DNA of 43,951 bases from NCBI GenBank assembly GCA_020721875.1, contig DYLX01000010.1, forward strand, positions 1 through 43,951. Reading direction: 5' to 3'. Both the position numbers and the translations under genes were made by a program. Position 1 is the stretch's first letter. The number at the start of each line of letters is the position of its first letter. Origin of the DNA: Leptospira biflexa (GTDB lineage Bacteria > Spirochaetota > Spirochaetia > Treponematales > Rectinemataceae). Below the pieces are notes generated by a model, which saw only the letters and a list, made by a program, of their open reading frames with translations, ran no database searches and was not told the origin of the DNA. Positions 26,777-33,711 of the stretch are shown here, piece by piece.

Positions 26777-26794
26777 TTGGCACAGATTTTGCAT
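26777..26794 (+). promoter_or_regulatory. Sigma-54 (-24/-12) promoter of the dehydratase/LarA operon
   Basis: TTGGCAC (26777-26783), AGATT, then TTGCAT (26789-26794). The invariant GG (26779-26780) and GC (26791-26792) are separated by exactly 10 bp. Predicted transcription starts near 26804, one base before the ATG of the first gene. Confidence 0.88.
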
Positions 26795-26804
26795 AATTTC
26801 TTGC

Positions 26805-28064
26805 ATGCACGCAATCGAAAAAATTCTAGCCCAGGCATCGGGCAAGCCCTCAGTTACCGCGGGAGAGATTGTCACCGCGGAAGTCGATGTGGGAGAGGTC
26901 AACGATCTCTACCTGCAGGTTGTCAAATCGTTCTACGAGCTCGGCGGCACACAAGTTGTACATCCTGAGCGGACGACCTTTGTCTTCGACCACTACGCGC
27001 CTGCACCTACCATCAAGGCGGCCGACAATCACCGTCAGATGCGCGAATTTTGCGCCAAGATGGGGATCAAGGCGCTCTTTGATATTGGCAAGGGCGTTTG
27101 TCACCAGGTACTTATCGAAAACGGTTTTGTTGCGCCTGGATCGCTGGTCGTTGAGACTGACTCGCACACCACGACACTCGGCGCGCTCGGGGCATTCGGC
27201 ACTGGCGTAGGAGCCACGGATATGGCCCTTATTCTGCGCAATGGTTCGCTCTGGTTTAGGGTACCTGAGGTGATGCACATTGTTTTCGACGGTGCGCTAA
27301 AACCTGGCGTCATGGCAAAGGACCTGATTCTCCACGTCATCGGTGTATTGAAGCAGGACGCTGCGATCTACAAGTGCGTGGAATTCTCTGGATCGACCGT
27401 GAACGCGCTTCCAGTAGAAGAGCGCCTCGTGCTCTGCAATATGAGCGTCGAAATGGGGGCTAAGTGCGCCTATATCCAGCCTGATCAGAAGACCTGGGAC
27501 TATTTGGCGAAGTATGGTGTTACTCGCGCCGTGCGCGATGTTTTCACCGATCCCGATTACCGCTACTCAGAAGAACACCACTTCGACGCGAGCGCGATCG
27601 AGCCCAGTGCGGCGCTCCCTGGCAGTGTCGACAACCTGGCCCTCGTGCAAGATCAGGTTGGTACGCACATCGACCAGATATTCATCGGAACCTGCACCGG
27701 AGGAAGACTTAACGACATCCGAACCGCCACTGAAGTACTCAAAGGTAAAAAGGTCGCAAAAGGCACACGGCTCGTCATCATTCCGGCGTCAGAGGTGATC
27801 TTCAAAGAAGCGTTGGCTCAAGGATATGTCCAAAGCCTGGTAGAGTCGGGCGCGGTATTTTCCACACCCGGATGCGGGCCATGCCTTGGCGCGCACGAGG
27901 GCATCATCGCGAGCGGCGAAGTCTGCCTCACCACCTCATCACGGAATTTCCCAGGAAGAATGGGCAGTACGGATGGCAAAATCTATGTGGTGTCGCCCGC
28001 GACCGCCGCGGCCTCAGCGATTTCCGGAACAATCACCGATCCGAGATCGCTCTCGAAGAAATAG
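26805..28064 (+). CDS. Aconitase-superfamily hydro-lyase, large subunit (LeuC/HacA/DmdA-like)
   Basis: A 419-residue 4Fe-4S dehydratase subunit. The start MHAIEKILAQASGK matches the N-terminus of 3-isopropylmalate dehydratase relatives and rules out upstream codons. Cluster cysteines are C297 (FIGTCTGGR), C357 and C360 (PGCGPCLGAHEG); VETDSHTTTLGALGAFGTGVGATD is the conserved active-site stretch, seen here as VETDSHTTTLGALGAFGTG. The enzyme class isomerises or dehydrates 2- or 3-hydroxy di/tricarboxylates. With no leucine genes nearby and a transporter, racemase and aldolase in the operon, a catabolic substrate is more likely than isopropylmalate. It is 15 bp upstream of the small subunit. 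Confidence 0.92.
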   Translation: MHAIEKILAQASGKPSVTAGEIVTAEVDVGEVNDLYLQVVKSFYELGGTQVVHPERTTFVFDHYAPAPTIKAADNHRQMREFCAKMGIKALFDIGKGVCHQVLIENGFVAPGSLVVETDSHTTTLGALGAFGTGVGATDMALILRNGSLWFRVPEVMHIVFDGALKPGVMAKDLILHVIGVLKQDAAIYKCVEFSGSTVNALPVEERLVLCNMSVEMGAKCAYIQPDQKTWDYLAKYGVTRAVRDVFTDPDYRYSEEHHFDASAIEPSAALPGSVDNLALVQDQVGTHIDQIFIGTCTGGRLNDIRTATEVLKGKKVAKGTRLVIIPASEVIFKEALAQGYVQSLVESGAVFSTPGCGPCLGAHEGIIASGEVCLTTSSRNFPGRMGSTDGKIYVVSPATAAASAISGTITDPRSLSKK

Positions 28065-28079
28065 GAGGGAGCCACATCA

Positions 28080-28565
28080 ATGAATACGATTCACGGTCTT
28101 ATATACAAATTCGGTAACAATATCGACACTGATCAGATCTATCCCGGAAGATACCTCGAGCTTACCGAACATGCCGAGATCGGGCAGCACGCGATGGAAG
28201 GAGCGGATCCCACTTTTCACTCGCGGTTTGTCAAAGGCGGCGTGATCGTCGCGGGAACGAATTTTGGGTGTGGCTCTAGCCGAGAGCATGCAGTAATCAC
28301 ACTGAAAAACGCGGGTGTGGCGGCGGTAATCGCCAAATCGTTCGCGCGTATTTTTTATCGGAACTGCATAAATCTCGCGTTGCCCGCCATTATGATTCCC
28401 GAACTCGACAATTATGGGCTCACCGAAGGTGATGATATAGATATAAATCTTGTTAATGGAATAATTAAGTCGAATGGTATTTCGTATAATTTTCAACCGC
28501 TTCCAGAAAATATTCTCGAGTTGATCGAGAAAGGAGGGGTTTTTGCGCTTTACAAATCACAATAA
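28080..28565 (+). CDS. Aconitase-superfamily hydro-lyase, small (swivel) subunit
   Basis: A 161-residue partner of the preceding subunit. The swivel-domain motifs are [29 protein letters not shown] (substrate-binding Ser/Arg at about 66-68) and [17 protein letters not shown]. The loop after GRYL sets substrate preference in isopropylmalate and homoaconitate enzymes; here it reads YLEL (25-28), which differs from the YLRT and YLVY/M forms I recall for those two, so a different substrate such as a methylated malate is possible. The ribosome site is GGAGGGAG. A short TTCCC/GGGAA hairpin (28597-28610) follows the gene. Confidence 0.92.
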   Translation: MNTIHGLIYKFGNNIDTDQIYPGRYLELTEHAEIGQHAMEGADPTFHSRFVKGGVIVAGTNFGCGSSREHAVITLKNAGVAAVIAKSFARIFYRNCINLALPAIMIPELDNYGLTEGDDIDINLVNGIIKSNGISYNFQPLPENILELIEKGGVFALYKSQ

Positions 28566-28596
28566 TGGAACCAATAATAATTGTGTGAATGAGCTG

Positions 28597-28610
28597 TTCC
28601 CTTATGGGAA
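28597..28610 (+). other. Small hairpin between dehydratase and binding-protein genes
   Basis: TTCCC (28597-28601), loop TTAT, GGGAA (28606-28610), located 10 bp before the AAGGAGG ribosome site of the binding-protein gene. It may be an RNA processing or stability element; there is no T-run. Confidence 0.35.
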
Positions 28611-28633
28611 GGCATATTTTAAGGAGGTTTCCC

Positions 28634-29581
28634 ATGAATACAGTCAAACGCCTGGCTGTCGTTCTCATCGTCGCACTCGTGTGCATCGGATCTGCGTTCG
28701 CGCAATTCCCGCAGAAACCGCTCAACTACATCATTCCCTTCAACCCGGGTGGTGAGTCAGACATCTTCGCTCGCGCCCAGCAACCCTTGATGGAGAGCAT
28801 TCTCGGTCAGAAAGTCATTGTCTCCTACAAGATCGGTGGCGGCGGTGCGGTCGGCTGGGCAGCCCTCGTCAAAGAGAAACCCGATGGCTACAACTTTATG
28901 GGCTACAATCTTCCCCACATCATCCTACAGCCGCTCATGCTCTCTAACCCAGGCTACAAGACTAATCAGATCATTCCCGTGTACACCTTCATGTCAACGC
29001 CGGATGTTCTTGCAGTCAACGCGGCCAGTCCCTTCAAGACTCTCGATGACTTTGTGAAGTTCGCAAAGGCCAATCCCGGCGCCGTCACGATCGGTGGAAG
29101 TGCGAGCGCGTCTGCGAACGAGATCGGCACAGTTCTCTTTAGCAAACTCGCCGGCATTAAGACGACCTATATTCCTTTCACGGGCTCAGGCGACGCCATT
29201 CCCGCGCTTCTAGGTGGACACGTATCCGCGCTCATGACCTACACGACCATGGGCAACCAGTACGAAGGCCAAATCAGAGTGCTCGCGGTCGCGGCTGAGA
29301 AGAGAGTTCCCTCTCTCCCCAATATTCCGACCTTCAAAGAGCTTGGTTATGACCTCGTTGAAGGCGCCTACCGTGGTGCCGCGGTTCCTCCGAACACACC
29401 TCAGAACGTCATCGATGTGCTCGCAAAAACTTTTGAGAAGATAAACAATAATCCTGAATTTGCGAAAAAAATGGAAGCGAATGGCTTCAAACTAGAGTTC
29501 TATGGTCCCAAAGAGAGTCAGAAGCTCGTCGCCGATAAGGTGAAAGTATACTCGGAGCTCGTGGGCATGCTCGGGAAATAA
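28634..29581 (+). CDS. tctC: TctC-family tricarboxylate-type extracytoplasmic solute-binding protein
   Basis: A 315-residue periplasmic receptor of the tripartite tricarboxylate transporter (TTT) class. It has a signal peptide (MNTVKRLAVVLIVALVCIG, cleavage after SAFA at about residue 22-23). Family features are PLNYIIPFNPGGESDIFAR, IGGGGAVGWAALVKEKPDGY, the VTIGGSASASANE segment and GTVLFSKLAGIKTTYIPFTG. The ATG at 28634 has a perfect AAGGAGG site 6 bp upstream, the strongest in the operon, which fits the need for excess binding protein. The ligand is probably a dicarboxylate or tricarboxylate. Confidence 0.93.
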   Translation: MNTVKRLAVVLIVALVCIGSAFAQFPQKPLNYIIPFNPGGESDIFARAQQPLMESILGQKVIVSYKIGGGGAVGWAALVKEKPDGYNFMGYNLPHIILQPLMLSNPGYKTNQIIPVYTFMSTPDVLAVNAASPFKTLDDFVKFAKANPGAVTIGGSASASANEIGTVLFSKLAGIKTTYIPFTGSGDAIPALLGGHVSALMTYTTMGNQYEGQIRVLAVAAEKRVPSLPNIPTFKELGYDLVEGAYRGAAVPPNTPQNVIDVLAKTFEKINNNPEFAKKMEANGFKLEFYGPKESQKLVADKVKVYSELVGMLGK

Positions 29582-29607
29582 GACTGTATCTGCATCGCTG
29601 TACACGT

Positions 29608-29637
29608 GGGGCGCACGGTTTTAAAACCACGCGCCCC
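29608..29637 (+). other. Long hairpin between tctC and tctA
   Basis: Fifteen-nt arms (29608-29622 and 29623-29637) pair with only two mismatches: GGGGCGC...GGTTTT against AAAACC...GCGCCCC. No T-run follows, so it is more likely a 3' stabiliser or partial attenuator that lets tctC outproduce tctA than a full terminator. Confidence 0.65.
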
Positions 29638-29676
29638 TGTCGCTAGGACGAGAATTCCGATATAAGGACATTTCTT

Positions 29677-31704
29677 ATGACAATGGATATTTTTCTACAA
29701 TCGATTGCGTCGATTTTCACCTTTCAGAATTTCATCTATATGATGATCGCAATCGTTCTAGGCATAATGGCGGGAGCTCTGCCTGGTTTTACCGCCACAA
29801 TGGCGATCGCGCTCATGGTGCCCTTTACTTTCACCATGTCTCCCGTCTCCGGCCTCATCACTATCGGAGCGCTCTACTGCGCGACGATCTTTGGTGGCAG
29901 CTTCTCTGCTATACTTCTCAATACTCCTGGCACTCCTTCCTCGATCGGTACTACCTTCGATGGGTACCCCATGGCTAAGAAAGGTCGCGGCATGGAGGCG
30001 ATCTACACCGCAACGATCGGATCAGGTGTAGGCGGTGTCATGGGGACCTTCGGACTTATTCTCTTTGCCGTACCGCTCGCGAAGGCTGCTCTCAAATTCG
30101 GTCCTCCGGAATTCTTCTGGGTCGCGATTTTTGGCCTGACCATTATTTCGAGTATCTCTGAAGAGTCTCTCCTCAAGGGAATCACAGCAGGATTCCTCGG
30201 GATTCTCGTGAGCATGATCGGCAATGCTCCTATCGGCGGCGATATGCGGTTCGACTTTGGACTCGTCTCTCTCCAAGGCGGCGTGGAGATCGTGTCGGTG
30301 CTGATAGGATTCTTCTGCATTCCAGAAATCTTTCGAATGGCGATGGATCCCTCTTCAACCTACACCGACGCCGAAACAGGTTCTATGGAGAAGGGTTCAC
30401 TCACGCGAGCTTTCGACCATATTTTCGGTCATCCCCTCGCCGTCCTCAGAGCCTCTATCATCGGCCTCATTGTCGGCATTCTTCCCGGAGCCGGCGGCAA
30501 TATCGCCAACCTGATCGCCTATAATGAGGCGAAACGCGCCTCGAAGCACCCCGAAACCTTCGGAACGGGCGAACCCCAGGGCGTTGTCGCAACCGAAACA
30601 TCGAACAACGCGGTCGTGGAGGGCGCCATGGTGCCGCTTCTCGCGCTCGGTATTCCAGGATCGCCCCCCGCTGCGATTATCTACGGCGCGCTCCTCTTGC
30701 AGGGGCTCTCTCCTGGACCGCAGCTCTTTGTCCACAACACTTCGCTTGTTTACGCGTTCATGCTCTCGTTCTTTATTTCGAATATTCTCATTGTGCTCGT
30801 AGGATTCCTCGCCGGGAAGGGCATGTACAAAGCAGTTATCAAGATTCCGATCCGCGTGCTTGTGCCGAGCATTCTTTTCCTGACAGTGATTGGTTCCTAC
30901 GCGATACGTAACAACCCAATGGATGTCATCATCATGTTTGTGAGCGGCATTATCGGCTATATACTCAAAGACCTAGGGTTCAATACCGGAGCCTTCGTTC
31001 TTGGACTCATCCTAGGGCCGATTGCAGAGCGCGGATTTGTGCAGGGCCTTCTGATGGGCAACATGGTTTCGATCAAGGCGCCATGGATCATTTTCTTCAC
31101 GAGACCTCTATCGATTACTCTGATCGTGCTATCGGTTCTCTCAGCGGCATGGCCTCTCTTTCGCGCTGCAATGAAGAAAAAGAGTGCAAAGGGTGGCATC
31201 GCAGAGGCTCTTGTATTGTCTGAAAGCGCCGCGGCGAAGGCAGAAGGTGGATCCGGAAAGCTTAAAAAGGTGAACACCGATTACATCAGTGCGGTGGTGG
31301 TTCTCGGAATCAGTGCGCTCTTCTACATGGAGATGGGGAAGTGGAGCAAATACGCGAGTCTTGCGCCAAAAAGCATCATTTTAGTGCTCTTCGTACTCAG
31401 TGTCGGACTTTTCATTAAAGGAAAGGTCAAACCTGAAAAAGTCGTGCTAACCTTCACACACATCACACGTTCGCTTGCATTTCTCGTGGTGATAGGTCTC
31501 TTGTGGGTGTTGCTTATGGATAAAATCGGCTTTGTGGTCACAAGCATGCTGGCATTCTCAGCGATTCTCATTGCATATCATCCCGGCAAGGGAGTTCGAG
31601 GAGTGGTCGAATCGATTCTTATCGCAGGGGTCATGATCTTTATCATGTACATGACCTTCGATAAACTGTTAAATGTCACGCTGCCGACGGGAATCCTTAT
31701 TTGA
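29677..31704 (+). CDS. tctA: Fused TctA-TctB permease of a tripartite tricarboxylate transporter
   Basis: A 675-residue membrane protein. Residues 1 to about 500 are TctA, with both inverted-repeat signatures (GIMAGALPGFTATMAIAL near 30; GLIVGILPGAGGNIANLIAY near 270) and about ten or more helices. After a Lys/Ala/Ser-rich cytoplasmic linker (about 505-540), four further hydrophobic helices (545-675) match the small TctB subunit (DUF1468). The normal separate tctB gene is thus replaced by a C-terminal fusion, and none is found elsewhere in the operon. It works with the TctC upstream to import a carboxylate driven by an ion gradient. Confidence 0.92.
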   Translation: MTMDIFLQSIASIFTFQNFIYMMIAIVLGIMAGALPGFTATMAIALMVPFTFTMSPVSGLITIGALYCATIFGGSFSAILLNTPGTPSSIGTTFDGYPMAKKGRGMEAIYTATIGSGVGGVMGTFGLILFAVPLAKAALKFGPPEFFWVAIFGLTIISSISEESLLKGITAGFLGILVSMIGNAPIGGDMRFDFGLVSLQGGVEIVSVLIGFFCIPEIFRMAMDPSSTYTDAETGSMEKGSLTRAFDHIFGHPLAVLRASIIGLIVGILPGAGGNIANLIAYNEAKRASKHPETFGTGEPQGVVATETSNNAVVEGAMVPLLALGIPGSPPAAIIYGALLLQGLSPGPQLFVHNTSLVYAFMLSFFISNILIVLVGFLAGKGMYKAVIKIPIRVLVPSILFLTVIGSYAIRNNPMDVIIMFVSGIIGYILKDLGFNTGAFVLGLILGPIAERGFVQGLLMGNMVSIKAPWIIFFTRPLSITLIVLSVLSAAWPLFRAAMKKKSAKGGIAEALVLSESAAAKAEGGSGKLKKVNTDYISAVVVLGISALFYMEMGKWSKYASLAPKSIILVLFVLSVGLFIKGKVKPEKVVLTFTHITRSLAFLVVIGLLWVLLMDKIGFVVTSMLAFSAILIAYHPGKGVRGVVESILIAGVMIFIMYMTFDKLLNVTLPTGILI

Positions 31705-31740
31705 AAAGGATGAACCGCGACGAGCCAAGGAGTTTCGAGT

Positions 31741-33003
31741 ATGCACTTTGATATGAAATTCGGCGAGGGTACACTCCCGGTCGATGTTGAAGATTCGAAA
31801 ATTCTCGGGGTAATGCTGCCGAATTCGAAGCCACCGCTCAAAAACGCGATTGAGGAAGTGCGCGCGTGCCTAGCCTCGCCAGAAGGTACGCCACCGCTCG
31901 AATCGATGCTGAGAGAACGCGCACCTAAAAAACTCGTCATCGTCGTCAACGATATTACAAGGCCGACGCCGTATTCGGTGCTTTTTCCCCCGCTGATGGA
32001 AGTGATCGCGAAGGCGGGAATTTCTGACGCACATGTGACGCTGGTGACGGCTACGGGTATCCACGACCCGCACACGCCTGAGCAAAATGTACAAGTGTAC
32101 GGAGCTGATATCTGCGCGCGCTACCGCATAGTGTCGCACAACGCGACCGACAAGGCGGGGCTGGTCTATAAGGGCAAACTCCCCTCGGGATACGATTTCT
32201 GGCTGAACAAGCTTGTCGACGAGGCTGATTTTCTCATTACGCTCGGCGTCGTGATGCCGCACTACTTCGCGGGTTTTTCGGGCGGACGGAAGTCTATTCT
32301 CCCTGGAGTGGCGGGCAAGGAGACTGTTCAGAAGAACCACGCGCGAATGGTCGAGCTCATGGATAATCTGCCGCCGATCCGCCAGAACCCGGTGAGCCTC
32401 GAGATGATCCAGGCTGCGCGCACCGCGGGCGTCGATTTTATCCTCAATGTGGTGGTCGACGACAGCGAGAATCTCGTGAAGGTCGTCGCCGGCGATCTTG
32501 AGCGCGCCTGGTACAAGGCGGTCGAGATCAGCGAGGCGATGTACATGATCCCCATTGCCCAGCAGGCGGATATCACTATTTCTGCGGCCTCGGGCTTTCC
32601 CCGCGACATCAATCTCTATCAGTCGCAGAAGGCCCTCGACCACGCCGACAGGGCGACGAAGCGGGGCGGCACCATTATCCTCGTGGCCGAGTGCCGTGAC
32701 GGTTACGGCGAGAAGCTCTTCGAAGATTTCATGAACCGGGGCTGGACTCCCCAGCAAATCATGGATGATATCAAAGCTCATTTTGTTATGGGTGGCCACA
32801 AAGCGTATGGATTCGCCAAAGTTGCAGCTGAGAAAAACATCATCATGGTAACCTCGCTATCCGAAAAAGTTGTCTCGAGTTGTTTCGCCAAAAAGGCGAC
32901 CACGCTAGAAGAGGCGCTCGAGATGGCACGTGCTCAGCAGGGCGCAGACGCACGCATCATGATGATGCCCGAGGGCAGCATCACAGTTCCCGTGCTTTCC
33001 TAA
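31741..33003 (+). CDS. LarA-family nickel-pincer 2-hydroxyacid racemase/epimerase
   Basis: A 420-residue LarA homologue. Residues match Lactobacillus plantarum LarA at the same numbers: H108 (ATGIH), H174 (VMPHYF), K184 (GGRKSILPG, covalent cofactor attachment) and H200 (QKNH, nickel ligand); D71 and R74 lie in NDITRP. All catalytic and cofactor-anchoring residues are thus kept, so the protein should need the nickel pincer nucleotide made by LarB, LarC and LarE, none of which is in the window. Family members racemise lactate, malate, 2-hydroxyglutarate and other 2-hydroxyacids. Its place between a TTT permease and an aldolase points to a longer hydroxyacid than lactate. An AAGGAG site precedes the ATG. 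Confidence 0.92.
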   Translation: MHFDMKFGEGTLPVDVEDSKILGVMLPNSKPPLKNAIEEVRACLASPEGTPPLESMLRERAPKKLVIVVNDITRPTPYSVLFPPLMEVIAKAGISDAHVTLVTATGIHDPHTPEQNVQVYGADICARYRIVSHNATDKAGLVYKGKLPSGYDFWLNKLVDEADFLITLGVVMPHYFAGFSGGRKSILPGVAGKETVQKNHARMVELMDNLPPIRQNPVSLEMIQAARTAGVDFILNVVVDDSENLVKVVAGDLERAWYKAVEISEAMYMIPIAQQADITISAASGFPRDINLYQSQKALDHADRATKRGGTIILVAECRDGYGEKLFEDFMNRGWTPQQIMDDIKAHFVMGGHKAYGFAKVAAEKNIIMVTSLSEKVVSSCFAKKATTLEEALEMARAQQGADARIMMMPEGSITVPVLS

Positions 33004-33004
33004 G

Positions 33005-33664
33005 ATGCCATTTCTCATTCGAGAAGAATTCAAGCACGCGGTTGCCGATGGCGGCCGCGCGCTCGTCGCTCGAGGACTCACTGTGGGGACCTGGGGAAAT
33101 CTGAGCATCCGGGACCCAGCCACAGGTCTCGTGTACATTAAACCCAGCGGCATGCCCTATGAGACGATCGAACCCGAGGATATCGTGGTTTTGGATGCGG
33201 CAGGCCGCGTGGTAAGTGGAACGCGCAAGCCTTCCGTCGAATTTCATCTCCACCTGTCGATTTTAAACGCCCGTCCCGATCTCGCGGCGGTATTACATAC
33301 GCATCCGTTGTATTCGAGCGTGTTTGGTGTGCTTGGCGAGGAAATTCCCGCGATTTCCGAAGATTTCGCACAGCTCATCGGAGAGAAAGCGCCGTGCTCG
33401 GTCTACGCGCTTCCCGGAACCGAGGAGCTCGCGCGGAATGTTGTCGCCGCGCTTGGAGCTGGAAAGGCGGTGCTTCTGCCCAACCACGGCGCGGTCTGCG
33501 TGGGGAAAAATATCGACGAAGCGATGAACGTCGCGGCGGTATTGGAAAAAACCGCACATATCTATCTATTGGCACGATCCATTGGTACTCCTCGCGTTAT
33601 CGATCCGCGCGATATCGCCCTCATGCAGGAATTTATGCGCAACGACTACGGACAGCGGGGCTAA
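33005..33664 (+). CDS. Class II aldolase/adducin-family aldolase
   Basis: A 219-residue zinc-dependent aldolase of the fuculose-phosphate type. Metal ligands are H98 and H100 (VLHTHP) and H161 (PNHGAVCVG); the catalytic acid is E79 (PSVEFHLHL); TWGNLSIR and IKPSGMPYE form the ligand-binding loops. The ATG lies 1 bp after the larA-like stop, so the two are coupled. It is the last gene of the sigma-54 operon and would split (or decarboxylate) the product of the preceding reactions, giving a C2 or C3 unit. The nearest characterised subgroup cannot be fixed by eye. Confidence 0.9.
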   Translation: MPFLIREEFKHAVADGGRALVARGLTVGTWGNLSIRDPATGLVYIKPSGMPYETIEPEDIVVLDAAGRVVSGTRKPSVEFHLHLSILNARPDLAAVLHTHPLYSSVFGVLGEEIPAISEDFAQLIGEKAPCSVYALPGTEELARNVVAALGAGKAVLLPNHGAVCVGKNIDEAMNVAAVLEKTAHIYLLARSIGTPRVIDPRDIALMQEFMRNDYGQRG

Positions 33665-33711
33665 AGAGAGCGCTTGGCAGATCGCAGTACATCGTTGGAT
33701 GCCGGCGCACA

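Noticed and set aside
26805..28565. Calling the dehydratase pair leuC and leuD
   Set aside because: The operon holds no leucine genes and contains a carboxylate transporter, racemase and aldolase, so the biosynthetic name would mislead.
31870..32799. 309-codon minus-strand open frame opposite the LarA homologue
   Set aside because: Composition (Arg/His/Asp-rich) is that of a shadow frame; the plus strand has all LarA catalytic residues.
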